This document shows, in pieces, positions 15,744 through 24,423 of a stretch of 35,824 nucleotides of DNA. The number at the start of each line of letters is the position of its first letter. Within the stretch, counting starts at the first letter, position 1. The notes below the pieces were generated by a model. That model saw nothing but the letters and a program-made list of their open reading frames with translations. It was not told the origin of the DNA and made no database searches. Position numbers and translations under genes: made by a program. The stretch comes from an uncultured Eubacteriales bacterium (GTDB lineage Bacteria > Bacillota > Clostridia > Oscillospirales > Oscillospiraceae): contig URPU01000014.1 in NCBI GenBank assembly GCA_900549865.1, positions 1 through 35,824 on the forward strand. The letters are read 5' to 3'.

Positions 15744-15779
15744 AGCTTTACTTCGTATCTCCTTTCCAAGTATGCTGTG

Positions 15780-15808
15780 ATAATAGCACCGCGGATTTTA
15801 TTTGTCAA
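15780..15808 (-). promoter_or_regulatory. Promoter of the aromatic transporter operon
   Basis: On the minus strand TTGACA (15808-15803), a 17-bp spacer and TATTAT (15785-15780), with TGC before the -10. Near-consensus. It places transcription start about 30 bases before the leader peptide ATG. Confidence 0.88.
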
Positions 15809-16013
15809 TAGCAATATGGGGTAAATTTTGCACAATTTTATTTCGATATTCCGGCATTATTGTGTAAATTTGCATTTTGCCGAACCTCGTGATTTTTACC
15901 GCAACGAAATAGCGATTTTACCTGTTAAAGAATGTAGGGATTTGCGCGGATTCCGGAACTTTTGAGCCATGCACCGGTGAGGCCCCCGTTCCCCGGCAAA
16001 ATGACCAAGTTTT

Positions 16014-16074
16014 TTTACGTGTATTTTACATTGGCTTTCTTTTTCATTTTACAATGCGTGCGTATCATTATAAG
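16014..16074 (+). promoter_or_regulatory. Pho-box-like repeats and promoter of the pst operon
   Basis: TTTACG (16014-16019) and TTTACA (16025-16030) are 11 bp apart, and a third TTTACA (16048-16053) follows 23 bp later. PhoP/PhoB of Firmicutes binds TT(A/T)ACA-type hexamers repeated every 11 bp, so this fits a Pho box upstream of pstS. TATCAT (16063-16068) or TATAAG (16069-16074) may be the -10. Confidence 0.6.
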
Positions 16075-16158
16075 CGTAGTCAGGGAAAACACCCTCGGTT
16101 GACTTGACTTGTAAACTTGTAAACATGAAACGCAATGGATATGAAAAAGGAGAATAGT

Positions 16159-17037
16159 ATGAAAAAGACAATATGCGTGATACTTTCCGCAGTAATGGCG
16201 CTGGCGCTGGCGCTGTTCGCAGGCTGCGGCGCGGCCTCCGCCCCGGCGGCGGACACGGCGGCAACACCGGCGGCAGAAGCCCCCGCAGCGGATGCGGCGC
16301 TGAGCGGCACCGTGGCCACGGACGGCTCGACCTCGATGGAGAAGGTCATCGGCGCGCTGGGCGAATTCTTCATGGAAGCAAACAAGGACGTGACCTTCAC
16401 CTACAACCCCACCGGCTCAGGCTCCGGCATCACGGCAGTGAGCGAAGGCCGCTGCGACATCGGCCTTTCCAGCCGCGCGCTGAAGGATGAGGAAAAGGCC
16501 GGCGGCCTGAAGGAGACCGTGCTGGCTCTCGACGGCATTGCGATCATCGTCAACCCCGCAAACCCCGTGAACGACCTCGACCTTGACACCATCGCCAAGA
16601 TATACACCGGCGAGATCACCAACTGGAAGGACGTCGGCGGCAATGACGCGGAGATAGTGCTCATCGGCCGCGAGGCCGGAAGCGGCACGAGAGACGGCTT
16701 CGAGTCCATCACTGGGACGAAGGATGCGTGCCAGTACCGTCAGGAGCTGACGAGCACAGGCGACGTGATCACCACCGTGGCGACCAACCCCGATGCCATC
16801 GGCTACGCCTCTCTGGCGGCGCTTAAGGACAGCGTGAAGGCGCTGACCGTGGGCGGCGTGCAGGCGACCGAGGACAGCGTGAAGAACGGCAGCTACGTCG
16901 TGCAGCGCCCCTTCGTGCTTGTGACGAAGGACGGCACGGAGCTCTCCCCCGCCGCGCAGGCTTTCTTCGACTACGCCACCTCCGCGGAGGCCGCCCCGAT
17001 AATCGCGGCAGCCGGTGCGGTCGCGGTGAACGGATGA
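16159..17037 (+). CDS. pstS: Phosphate ABC transporter substrate-binding lipoprotein PstS
   Basis: A 292-residue high-affinity phosphate-binding lipoprotein. The signal peptide ends in lipobox FAGC (Cys23), followed by an Ala/Pro-rich linker to about residue 50. The phosphate-contact motifs are present: TDGSTSMEKVI near the start of the mature domain, NPTGSGSGITAV in the middle and GREAGSGTRDGFES later, all characteristic Ser/Thr/Arg phosphate loops. ATG 16159 has AAGGAGA upstream. It is the first gene of the pst operon behind Pho-box-like repeats and would be induced by phosphate starvation through the PhoB/PhoR pair encoded at the operon's end. Confidence 0.95.
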   Translation: MKKTICVILSAVMALALALFAGCGAASAPAADTAATPAAEAPAADAALSGTVATDGSTSMEKVIGALGEFFMEANKDVTFTYNPTGSGSGITAVSEGRCDIGLSSRALKDEEKAGGLKETVLALDGIAIIVNPANPVNDLDLDTIAKIYTGEITNWKDVGGNDAEIVLIGREAGSGTRDGFESITGTKDACQYRQELTSTGDVITTVATNPDAIGYASLAALKDSVKALTVGGVQATEDSVKNGSYVVQRPFVLVTKDGTELSPAAQAFFDYATSAEAAPIIAAAGAVAVNG

Positions 17038-17109
17038 CCGGACAAAATATAACGCAGGGTAAGGCGGTGCAGCATCGCCTTACCCTTGCGTGCGGAAAAG
17101 GTGAAGCTG

Positions 17110-17979
17110 ATGAAAAACAAAGCCCGGCTTTTTGAAAGCATAATACACGGCATATTCCTCGTACTCGGCCTTATGACGGTGGGCTGCGTGCTGCTGATAA
17201 CGGTATACCTCGTTATCTCCGGCATTCCCGCGATAAGGGAGATAGGGCTGGGGCGCTTTCTGTTCGGCCGCGTGTGGGCGTCCACGGCGGCACAGCCGCA
17301 GTACGGCATTCTGCCGTTCATCCTGACAAGCGTTTACGGCACGGCGGGCGCGATGCTCATCGGCGTGCCGGTCGGCTTTCTGACGGCGGTGTACCTTGCG
17401 AAGCTCGCCCCGCGGCAGATAAAGACCGTGCTGAGCGCGGCGATAAGCCTGCTGGCGGGCATTCCGTCCGTTGTATACGGCCTTGTGGGTATGCTGATAC
17501 TCGTGCCGGGCATACGTAAGGTGTTCTCCGTGCCCGACGGGGCAAGCCTGCTGGCGGCGATGATCGTGCTGGCGGTGATGATACTGCCGAGTATAGTGAA
17601 GGTATCGATGACGGCGCTGGAGGCCGTGCCGCGGGAGTATGAGGACGCCTCTCTCGCCCTTGGGGCGACGCCGGTGGAGACGTATTTCCGCGTGTCCGTT
17701 CCGGCGGCGAAAAGCGGCATTGCCGCGGCCGTCGTGCTGGGCGTGGGGCGCGCCATAGGCGAGGCCATGGCCGTGATGATGGTGTCCGGCAACGTGCCGA
17801 ACATGCCGAAGCTGTTTGAAAGCGTGCGCTTCCTCACGACCGCCGTGGCGAGCGAGATGAGCTACTCCAGCGGCATGCAGCGGCAGGCGCTGTTCTCCAT
17901 CGCACTGGTGCTGTTCCTTTTTATAATGCTGATAAACGCGCTGCTGAATTTCTTTCTCAAGCGCAGCAAGGAGGGCTGA
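17110..17979 (+). CDS. pstC: Phosphate ABC transporter permease PstC
   Basis: A 289-residue inner-membrane permease with about six membrane helices. The N-terminal helix is followed by the periplasmic GLGRFLFGRVW segment. The cytoplasmic EAA-type coupling loop is LEAVPREYEDASLALGATPVETYFRVSVP, and GRAIGEAMAVMMVSGN is the conserved PstC late motif. ATG 17110 is used because AAGGTGA sits 6-7 bases upstream; an in-frame start at 17086 lacks one. It lies 72 bases after pstS and 3 bases before pstA. Confidence 0.94.
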   Translation: MKNKARLFESIIHGIFLVLGLMTVGCVLLITVYLVISGIPAIREIGLGRFLFGRVWASTAAQPQYGILPFILTSVYGTAGAMLIGVPVGFLTAVYLAKLAPRQIKTVLSAAISLLAGIPSVVYGLVGMLILVPGIRKVFSVPDGASLLAAMIVLAVMILPSIVKVSMTALEAVPREYEDASLALGATPVETYFRVSVPAAKSGIAAAVVLGVGRAIGEAMAVMMVSGNVPNMPKLFESVRFLTTAVASEMSYSSGMQRQALFSIALVLFLFIMLINALLNFFLKRSKEG

Positions 17980-17982
17980 CGC

Positions 17983-18843
17983 ATGGATAAATCCATTTCT
18001 TCAAGGCGGAAGGCGTACATTATCCTCATGCGCGTGCTGATGGGCGTCGCGGCGGCGCTGAGCGCGGCGCTGGTGATATTTCTGATAGCCTATGTGCTGA
18101 TAAAGGGTCTGCCGCACGTGACATGGACGCTGCTGTCCACAAAGCCCAGCTACCTCTCCGGAAGCATAGGCATCCTGCCGGACATACTGAACACGCTGTA
18201 TATCGTGCTGGCCTCGCTGGTGATAGTTCTTCCTCTGGGCGTGGGCGCGGCGATATACCTGACGGAGTACGCCCGCAGCCGCCGTCTCGTGGCCGCGATA
18301 GAATACGCCGCAGAGACGCTGTCCGGCATTCCTTCTATAATATACGGCCTTGTGGGTATGCTGTTTTTCTGCCAGTTCCTCGGAATGCAAACTTCCCTCT
18401 TGGCAGGCGCATTGACGCTTGTTATAATGAATCTGCCAACAATCATGCGCACGACGCAGGAGAGTCTGAAAACCGTGCCGCAGAGCTACAGAGAGGGCGC
18501 GTTCGGGCTGGGTGCCGGGAAATGGCGCGTTATACGCACTGTCGTCCTCCCCGGCTGCATAGACGGCGTCGTGACGGGCTGCATACTCGCGGTGGGCCGC
18601 ATTCTGGGCGAATCGGCGGCGCTGCTTTTCACAGCGGGCTTCGCGCACGCGCTCAACGGCCTGTTTGAGGGGCTGTCAAGCGCCGGGGCGACGCTGACGG
18701 TGGCGCTGTACGTATACGCCAAGGAGCAGGGCGAATTTGACGTCGCCTTTGCCATCGCGGCGATACTGATGCTGCTTGCGCTGCTGATAAATCTTGCCAC
18801 GCTGTTTGTTGAGAAATACTTCAAGAGGAAGAACAGCTTATGA
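17983..18843 (+). CDS. pstA: Phosphate ABC transporter permease PstA
   Basis: A 286-residue permease, partner of PstC. The features are the long N-terminal helix, GSIGILPDILNTLYIVLASL, the PstA coupling loop ESLKTVPQSYREGAFGLGAGKWRVIRTVVLP, and GRILGESAALLFTAGFA. AAGGAGGG lies just before the ATG. The last four bases (ATGA) overlap the start of the following kinase gene, so the two are likely translationally coupled. Confidence 0.94.
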   Translation: MDKSISSRRKAYIILMRVLMGVAAALSAALVIFLIAYVLIKGLPHVTWTLLSTKPSYLSGSIGILPDILNTLYIVLASLVIVLPLGVGAAIYLTEYARSRRLVAAIEYAAETLSGIPSIIYGLVGMLFFCQFLGMQTSLLAGALTLVIMNLPTIMRTTQESLKTVPQSYREGAFGLGAGKWRVIRTVVLPGCIDGVVTGCILAVGRILGESAALLFTAGFAHALNGLFEGLSSAGATLTVALYVYAKEQGEFDVAFAIAAILMLLALLINLATLFVEKYFKRKNSL

Positions 18844-19721
18844 CTGACATAAACGGGACGGGAATGAAGCGCGCGGCGCTGATAAACGACCTGTCCTGTA
18901 TAGGCAAGTGCTCGCTGAGCGTGGCGCTGCCTATAATCTCGGCCTTCGGCGCGGAGGCCGTCGCCCTGCCGACGGCGGTGCTTTCCACGCACACGGGCGG
19001 CTTCGGCGAATATGTGATGCGCGACATGACGCAGGAAATGCGGGAATTCATCGCGCACTGGAAGCGCCTGAATGTAAAATTCGACTGCATATACACCGGT
19101 TTTTTCAGCTCGATAGAGCAGATGGAGATATCCGCGCAGTTTATCCGCGACTTCGGCGGAGACGGCTGCCTTATCATCGTTGACCCCGTGCTGGGCGACG
19201 ACGGGGCGCTGTACGGCTGCTTTTCGGATGATTTTGTGGCGCACATGCGTGCGCTGTGCCGCCTTGCGGATGTGATCACCCCCAACCGCACGGAGGCCGC
19301 GCTGCTGACGGGGTTAAATATGGACAGCCCCGCGGAGGCGCTGCTTGCACGGCTGGACGCGAAAAACGCGATTGTCACGGGCGTGCGGCGCGGCGGCGGC
19401 GTGGGCTATTCCGCCCGGCTTGACGGCGAGAGGGCGGAGTTTTTCAGGCCGTATCTGGACATTGAGCTGCACGGCACGGGGGATGTGTTCACCTCGGCCT
19501 TGTGCGGCGGGGCGCTTTCCGGCATGGGCATGGCGGAGGCGTTTTACAACGCGGCGGAGTTCTGCGACGAGTGCGTGCAGGAGACCGCCCGGCGGCAGCC
19601 CAGCCACTGGTACGGGCTGGCCTTTGAGGAAATTTTGAGACGGAGGCTCTTCAAAAATGAGCAGCATAATAAGCGTGAAGGACCTGAGCCTGTGGTACGG
19701 AAGCCATCAGGCGCTGACTGA
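18840..19721 (+). CDS. pdxK: Pyridoxal/pyridoxamine kinase-like (PfkB/ribokinase superfamily)
   Basis: A 293-residue B6-vitamer kinase of the PdxK/PdxY type. Family features are INDLSCIGKCSLSVALPIISA at the N-terminus (substrate loop), the substrate region PTAVLSTHTGG, VDPVLGDDG, and the catalytic anion-hole motif HGTGDVFTSALCGG with Asp215. It would phosphorylate pyridoxal, pyridoxine or pyridoxamine to feed pyridoxal phosphate. Its placement is odd: it lies between pstA and pstB, overlapping pstA by 4 bases and pstB by 65 bases, so its last 21 residues are encoded by DNA shared with pstB. ATG 18864 (MKRAALIND) is an alternative start. Relaxed-specificity members of the family also phosphorylate hydroxymethylpyrimidine, so thiamin salvage is the alternative. 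Confidence 0.85.
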   Translation: MTDINGTGMKRAALINDLSCIGKCSLSVALPIISAFGAEAVALPTAVLSTHTGGFGEYVMRDMTQEMREFIAHWKRLNVKFDCIYTGFFSSIEQMEISAQFIRDFGGDGCLIIVDPVLGDDGALYGCFSDDFVAHMRALCRLADVITPNRTEAALLTGLNMDSPAEALLARLDAKNAIVTGVRRGGGVGYSARLDGERAEFFRPYLDIELHGTGDVFTSALCGGALSGMGMAEAFYNAAEFCDECVQETARRQPSHWYGLAFEEILRRRLFKNEQHNKREGPEPVVRKPSGAD

Positions 19722-20412
19722 CATAAGCATAAACATCCCGGAGAGGAGCATCACGGCGCTGATAGGCCCCTCCGGCTGCGGCAAGTCCACCTTTCTGAAA
19801 ACCCTGAACCGCATGAACGACCTTATCCCCGACGTGAAGATAACGGGCGAGGTGCGCTATAAGGACAGCGACATATTCGCCCCCGGCACGGACGTGAGCG
19901 CGCTGCGGCGCGAGATAGGCATGGTGTTCCAGAAGCCGAACCCCTTCCCAATGAGCATATATGACAACATCGCCTACGGCCCGCGCACGCACGGCATAAA
20001 GGGCAAGGCCATGCTGGACGAGATAGTGGAGCGCGCACTGCGCGGCGCGGCGATATGGGACGAGGTGAAGGACAGGCTGAAAAAGAACGCGCTGGGCCTT
20101 TCCGGCGGACAGCAGCAGCGGCTTTGCATCGCGCGGGCGCTGGCCGTCGAGCCGGAGGTGCTGCTAATGGACGAGCCGACGAGCGCGCTGGACCCGATAT
20201 CCACCTCAAAGATAGAGGAGCTTGCCTCCACATTGAAGGAGCGCTACACCATCGTGATCGTGACGCACAACATGCAGCAGGCCGTGCGCATATCCGACTA
20301 CACGGCGTTCTTCCTGTTGGGCGAGCTGGTGGAGCACGGCGAGACGGAGAGGATATTCTCCCAGCCGGAGGATAAGAGGACAGAGGACTACATCACGGGG
20401 AGGTTCGGTTAA
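19657..20412 (+). CDS. pstB: Phosphate ABC transporter ATP-binding protein PstB
   Basis: A 251-residue ATPase, close to the 250-260 typical of PstB. Walker A is GPSGCGKST (37-45), followed by the PstB-specific FLKTLNRMNDLIP. The Q-loop region is MVFQKPNPFPMSIYDNIAYGPR, the signature LSGGQQQRLCIARAL and Walker B LLMDEPTSALDP; IVTHNMQQAVRISDYTAFF is the switch region. The start lies inside the 3' end of the kinase gene (65-base overlap), with GGAGGC about 11 bases upstream. It powers the PstCA channel. Confidence 0.96.
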   Translation: MSSIISVKDLSLWYGSHQALTDISINIPERSITALIGPSGCGKSTFLKTLNRMNDLIPDVKITGEVRYKDSDIFAPGTDVSALRREIGMVFQKPNPFPMSIYDNIAYGPRTHGIKGKAMLDEIVERALRGAAIWDEVKDRLKKNALGLSGGQQQRLCIARALAVEPEVLLMDEPTSALDPISTSKIEELASTLKERYTIVIVTHNMQQAVRISDYTAFFLLGELVEHGETERIFSQPEDKRTEDYITGRFG

Positions 20413-20413
20413 G

Positions 20414-21064
20414 ATGAGAAGCAAATTTGACGAGCAGCTTGCGCTTTTGAACAGAGAGCTGATAGAAATGGGCGCGCTGTGCGAGGAAGTGATCGCGCTG
20501 TCCTCAAAGGCGCTGACGGAGCTGGACAAGACTCTCGCGGCCAAGGTCGCCCCGCTGGACACGGAGATAGACCAGAAGGAGCGCACGATAGAGTCCATGT
20601 GCCTGAAGCTCCTCTTGCAGCAGCAGCCCGTGGCGCGCGACCTGCGGCAGATATCCGCGGCGCTGAAAATGATAACCGACATGGAGCGCATAGGCGACCA
20701 GGCGGAGGACATCGCGGAGATAATAAGCTTTATCGACGGGCACACCAGCGAGAACGACACGCTGATGCGCGAAATGGCGAAGGCCGTCATACAGATGGTG
20801 ACGGAGAGCGTGGACGCATATGTCAAGCACGACATCGCCCTTGCGGAGAAGGTCATCGCGGATGACGACATTGTGGACGATTACTTTGACAGCGTCAAGA
20901 AAAAGCTCATCGGCAGCATCGCGCGCAATCCCGGCGACGGCGAGTACGCGCTGGACATCCTGATGATCGCCAAGTACTTTGAGCGCATCGGCGACCACGC
21001 CACGAACATCGCCGAGTGGGTCATATTCTCCATAACCGGCGTGCATAAGGAGGATCACAAATGA
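20414..21064 (+). CDS. phoU: Phosphate signalling protein PhoU
   Basis: A 216-residue all-helical protein with the duplicated PhoU repeat. Each half carries the metal-binding E/D-rich signature: MITDMERIGDQAEDIAEI in the first and IAKYFERIGDHATNIAEWV in the second. PhoU links the Pst transporter to the sensor kinase and holds PhoR inactive when phosphate is plentiful. It follows pstB after one base and overlaps the response-regulator gene by ATGA. Confidence 0.95.
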   Translation: MRSKFDEQLALLNRELIEMGALCEEVIALSSKALTELDKTLAAKVAPLDTEIDQKERTIESMCLKLLLQQQPVARDLRQISAALKMITDMERIGDQAEDIAEIISFIDGHTSENDTLMREMAKAVIQMVTESVDAYVKHDIALAEKVIADDDIVDDYFDSVKKKLIGSIARNPGDGEYALDILMIAKYFERIGDHATNIAEWVIFSITGVHKEDHK

Positions 21065-21735
21065 TCTGGTGCGTTGAGGACGACGCCAGCATACGCGACA
21101 TAGAGGTATACGCGCTGGAATCCACCGGCTTTGAATCGCGCGGCTTCGACGACGGCGCGGCCTTCTGGGAGGCGCTCAAGGAGGAGCAGCCGGAGCTTGT
21201 AGTGCTGGACGTGATGCTGCCCGGCATTGACGGGATGGAGCTGCTGCGGCGGATGAAGGCCGCGCCGGAATACAGAAGCATCGCCGTGGTGATGGCGACG
21301 GCGCGCGGGGCGGAGTACGACAAGATACAGGGGCTGGATCTCGGGGCGGACTATTATCTGGCCAAGCCCTTCGGCGTGATGGAGCTTGTATCCTGCGTGA
21401 AGGCCGTGCTGCGCCGGTGCAGGCCGGAGAGCGCGGGGCGGACGCTGTCGGCCGGTGGCGTGACGCTGAACCTTGACGAACGCACAGTCACGGCGGACGG
21501 ACAGCGCGTGGCGCTGACATATAAGGAGTTCGAGCTGCTGCGGCTCTTTCTTGCCCACCCCGGTGTCGCCTTCACGCGCGACCAGCTTTTCAACGACATA
21601 TGGGGCATGGACTACTGCGGAGAAACGCGCACGGTCGATATGCACATACGCACGCTACGCCAGAAGCTGGGCCGCTGCGGCGGCATGATAGAGACGGTGC
21701 GCAGTGTGGGCTACAGACTGGAGGCCGGAACATGA
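21061..21735 (+). CDS. phoB: OmpR/PhoB-type response regulator
   Basis: A 224-residue regulator. The receiver domain (1-120) has the acidic pocket EDD (6-8), phospho-acceptor Asp50 in VVLDVMLPG and Lys102 in YLAKPFG. The C-terminal winged helix (about 130-222) has LTYKEFELLRLFLAHPGVAF and the recognition segment RTVDMHIRTLRQKLG. Position downstream of phoU and overlapping a PhoR-like kinase identifies it as the phosphate-starvation regulator that would act at the Pho-box-like repeats upstream of pstS, giving positive autoregulation of the whole operon. Confidence 0.9.
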   Translation: MIWCVEDDASIRDIEVYALESTGFESRGFDDGAAFWEALKEEQPELVVLDVMLPGIDGMELLRRMKAAPEYRSIAVVMATARGAEYDKIQGLDLGADYYLAKPFGVMELVSCVKAVLRRCRPESAGRTLSAGGVTLNLDERTVTADGQRVALTYKEFELLRLFLAHPGVAFTRDQLFNDIWGMDYCGETRTVDMHIRTLRQKLGRCGGMIETVRSVGYRLEAGT

Positions 21736-23372
21736 CGGGGAAAATATTCCGCTCGATAGTGCTGGCAGCGGCGGTCGCGCTGTTCGCAAGCGCCGCGGTG
21801 ATAATGGGCGCGCTGTATGAATACTTCGGCGCGGTGGAAAAGCAGGAGCTTTCAAGCCAGCTTGCGCTGGCCTCCGCCGCGGTAGAGGATATGGGCGCGG
21901 CCTATCTTGAAAAGCTGCCCGCGGGCGACTTCCGCCTGACGTGGATAGGCGCGGACGGCGGCGTGAAATACGACAGCCGCCGCGACGCGGACAGCCTTGA
22001 AAACCACGCGCAGAGAGAAGAGGTCGCCGAGGCGCTGGAAACCGGCTCGGGCGAGAGCACGCGCTATTCCACGACGCTGCTGCAAAAGACGATATATCTT
22101 GCCAGACGCCTTTCCGACGGAACGGTGCTGCGCATCTCCGTCAGCCGGCAGACAGTGGGCGTGCTGGCACTGGGCATGGTGCAGCCGGTGCTTGCGGTGC
22201 TGCTGTGCGCGCTGGTGCTTTCGGGCTTTGTTGCAAAGCGCCTGTCGCGGCGCATAGTGGAGCCGCTGAACACGCTGGATCTCGACCACCCGCTTGAAAA
22301 CGACGTATATGACGAGCTGACGCCGCTTCTGAAACGCATCAGCAGCCAGCGGCGCGAGATAGACGCGCAGATGCAGACGCTCAGCCGCAGGACGGAGGAA
22401 TTCGCCCAGGTCACGGGCAGCATGCGCGAGGGGCTGGTGCTTCTCGACGCGAAGGGCTGCATCCTCAGCATGAACCCGGCAGCCGCGGCCATATTCAGCG
22501 CGCAGACCCCGTGCGCGGGCGCGGACTTTCTGACCGTTGAGCGCAGCCATGAAATGAGCACTGCAATAGAGCGCGCGCAGTCGGGCGGGCACAGCGAAAT
22601 GCGCATGGAGCGCGCCGGGAGGGAGTATCAGTTCGACATAAGCCGCATAGAGGCAGGCGGCACCGTCATCCTCGCCTTCGACGTGACGGAGCAGGAGTAT
22701 GCCGAGCGCAGCCGCCGCGAGTTCACGGCGAACGTCTCGCACGAACTCAAGACCCCGCTTCAGGGGATAATCGGCAGCGCAGAGCTTATAGAAAACGGGA
22801 TGGTGAAGCCGGCGGATCTGCCGCGCTTCGCCGGGCACATCCACGCGGAGGCCGCGCGCCTTGTCACGCTGATAGACGATATCATCCGCCTTTCGCAGCT
22901 TGACGAGGGCGGCGCGCTTCCGACGGAGGAGGTGGACGTCTACACGCAGGCAGCGGAGGCCGTGAAGAGCTTGCAGTCCGCCGCCGCGGCAAAGGACGTC
23001 ACCCTGACGCTGACGGGCGAAAGCACGCGCATACCCGGCGTGCAGCGGCTGACATATGAGATAATCTTCAACCTCTGCGACAACGCCATAAAGTATAACC
23101 GCGAGGGCGGGCGTGTGGACGTGAGCGTGGCGCGCGAGGGCGCAGGCGCCGTCGTGACCGTCGCCGACACGGGCATAGGCATCGCGCCAGAGCACCAGCA
23201 GCGCATATTTGAGCGCTTCTACCGCGTGGACAAGAGCCACTCCAAGGCGTCCGGCGGCACGGGGCTGGGGCTTTCCATAGTCAAGCACGCCGTGCAGTAT
23301 CTCAACGGCAGCATCGCCCTGAAAAGCGAGCCGGGCAAGGGCACGACGGTAAGCGTATCCCTCCCCGGCTGA
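21732..23372 (+). CDS. phoR: PhoR-like sensor histidine kinase
   Basis: A 546-residue membrane sensor kinase. TM1 is about residues 5-27 and TM2 about 153-175, enclosing a small extracellular domain. A HAMP-like linker follows, then a PAS domain (around 225-325, GLVLLDAKGCILSMNPAAAA). The HisKA box NVSHELKTPLQGIIGSAELI contains His337, and the HATPase has N-box LCDNAIKYN, DTGIGIAP and GGTGLGLSIVKHAV. ATG 21732 overlaps the phoB stop and has GGAGG upstream; the same frame is open back to 21600 but that part lies within phoB. It is the last gene of the pst-pho operon; no clear terminator follows. Confidence 0.9.
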   Translation: MTGKIFRSIVLAAAVALFASAAVIMGALYEYFGAVEKQELSSQLALASAAVEDMGAAYLEKLPAGDFRLTWIGADGGVKYDSRRDADSLENHAQREEVAEALETGSGESTRYSTTLLQKTIYLARRLSDGTVLRISVSRQTVGVLALGMVQPVLAVLLCALVLSGFVAKRLSRRIVEPLNTLDLDHPLENDVYDELTPLLKRISSQRREIDAQMQTLSRRTEEFAQVTGSMREGLVLLDAKGCILSMNPAAAAIFSAQTPCAGADFLTVERSHEMSTAIERAQSGGHSEMRMERAGREYQFDISRIEAGGTVILAFDVTEQEYAERSRREFTANVSHELKTPLQGIIGSAELIENGMVKPADLPRFAGHIHAEAARLVTLIDDIIRLSQLDEGGALPTEEVDVYTQAAEAVKSLQSAAAAKDVTLTLTGESTRIPGVQRLTYEIIFNLCDNAIKYNREGGRVDVSVAREGAGAVVTVADTGIGIAPEHQQRIFERFYRVDKSHSKASGGTGLGLSIVKHAVQYLNGSIALKSEPGKGTTVSVSLPG

Positions 23373-23406
23373 GAAGCTTTTTCGCGTTCACGGCGGCGCG
23401 CGGGTC

Positions 23407-23435
23407 TTGCTTTCCGCGGAACTATACTATATAAT
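23407..23435 (+). promoter_or_regulatory. Promoter of the HAD phosphatase gene
   Basis: TTGCTT (23407-23412), a 17-bp spacer and a perfect TATAAT (23430-23435), 60 bases before the ATG at 23495. It makes the HAD gene independent of the phosphate operon. Confidence 0.8.
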
Positions 23436-23494
23436 CAAACCATACCCATACGATCACCCCGCACATTATATTTTAATGCGAAAGAGAACCTGAT

Positions 23495-24280
23495 ATGGAA
23501 GAACTGAGAAGCAAAAAAGGCTTTATCTGCGATATGGACGGCGTTATCTATCACGGCAACAGGCTTCTGCCCGGCGTGAAGGAATTCGTCGATTGGCTGT
23601 ACAGGGAGAAGAAGCACTTCCTCTTCCTGACGAACTCGTCTGAGCGCTCCCCGAAGGAGCTTCAGCAGAAGCTCAAGCGCATGGGGCTGGACGTGGACGA
23701 AAGGCATTTTTACACCAGCGCGCTTGCCACGGCAAAGTTCATCAGCAAGCAGGCCCCCGGTAGCTCGGCCTATGTGATAGGCGGGGCGGGGCTTATCATG
23801 GCGCTGCACGACGTGGGCATCACCATGAACGACGTTGACCCCGACTATGTCATCATCGGCGAGGGCAACAATTATAATTACGAGAACATCCTGAAGGCAG
23901 TGCGCCTCGTGATGCGCGGCGCAAAGCTCATCGGCACGAACAGCGACCTGACAGGCCCGTCGGAGGAGGGCATTATCCCCGCCTGCCGCGCGATGATAGC
24001 GCCGATAGAGATGGCCACGGGGCAGACGGCGTACTTCGTCGGCAAGCCGAACCCCCTGATGATGCGCACGGGTCTGCGTATCCTCGGCGTGCACTCGGAG
24101 GAGGCCGCCATGATCGGCGACAGGATGGACACGGACATGGTCGCCGGTATCGAGACCGGCCTTGACACGGTGCTGGTGCTGTCCGGCGTGACGTCGCACG
24201 CAGACATAAAGAAGTTCCCCTACCGCCCGCGCATTGTCCTCAACGGCGTCGGCGATATCCCGCCCGAAGCAGAAAACTGA
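23495..24280 (+). CDS. HAD-IIA family sugar/nucleotide phosphatase (NagD-like)
   Basis: A 261-residue cytoplasmic HAD phosphatase. Motif I is CDMDGVIYHG (nucleophile Asp and general acid Asp, residues about 11-13) and motif II FLTNSS. The large C2-type cap of subclass IIA covers about 80-180. Motif III is the FVGKPNPLMM Lys, and motif IV IGDRMDTDMVAGIETGLDTVLVLSGVTS. NagD and AraL-type members dephosphorylate sugar phosphates or nucleoside monophosphates with broad specificity; the substrate here is unknown. It is monocistronic: own promoter, GC-rich terminator directly after. Confidence 0.9.
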   Translation: MEELRSKKGFICDMDGVIYHGNRLLPGVKEFVDWLYREKKHFLFLTNSSERSPKELQQKLKRMGLDVDERHFYTSALATAKFISKQAPGSSAYVIGGAGLIMALHDVGITMNDVDPDYVIIGEGNNYNYENILKAVRLVMRGAKLIGTNSDLTGPSEEGIIPACRAMIAPIEMATGQTAYFVGKPNPLMMRTGLRILGVHSEEAAMIGDRMDTDMVAGIETGLDTVLVLSGVTSHADIKKFPYRPRIVLNGVGDIPPEAEN

Positions 24281-24292
24281 ATATACAGCAAG

Positions 24293-24340
24293 CCGCCCGG
24301 CCGCGATATCGTGATATCATGGCCGGGCGGATATTATTTA
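24293..24340 (+). terminator. Terminator of the HAD phosphatase gene
   Basis: CCGCCCGGCC (24293-24302) pairs with GGCCGGGCGG (24321-24330), with an inner GATATC/GATATC pair. ATATTATTTATTT follows. Confidence 0.85.
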
Positions 24341-24364
24341 TTTGTCCTTGTCGATCAAGGGCAG

Positions 24365-24406
24365 AAAAAAGGAACTGCGCAGACCCTCTCAACACGTCTG
24401 CGCAGT
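24365..24406 (-). terminator. Terminator of the 45-residue membrane peptide gene
   Basis: On the minus strand an 11-bp stem ACTGCGCAGAC/GTCTGCGCAGT (24406-24396 and 24384-24374) with an 11-base loop is followed by TTCCTTTTTTC. It begins 17 bases after the small gene's stop. Confidence 0.88.
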
Positions 24407-24423
24407 CCCTTGACCTTTGGCCC

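Noticed and set aside
15480..15760. T-box upstream of the aromatic transporter
   Set aside because: No GGTGG-type T-box sequence or Stem I motif was found; the leader frame plus terminator explains the region better.
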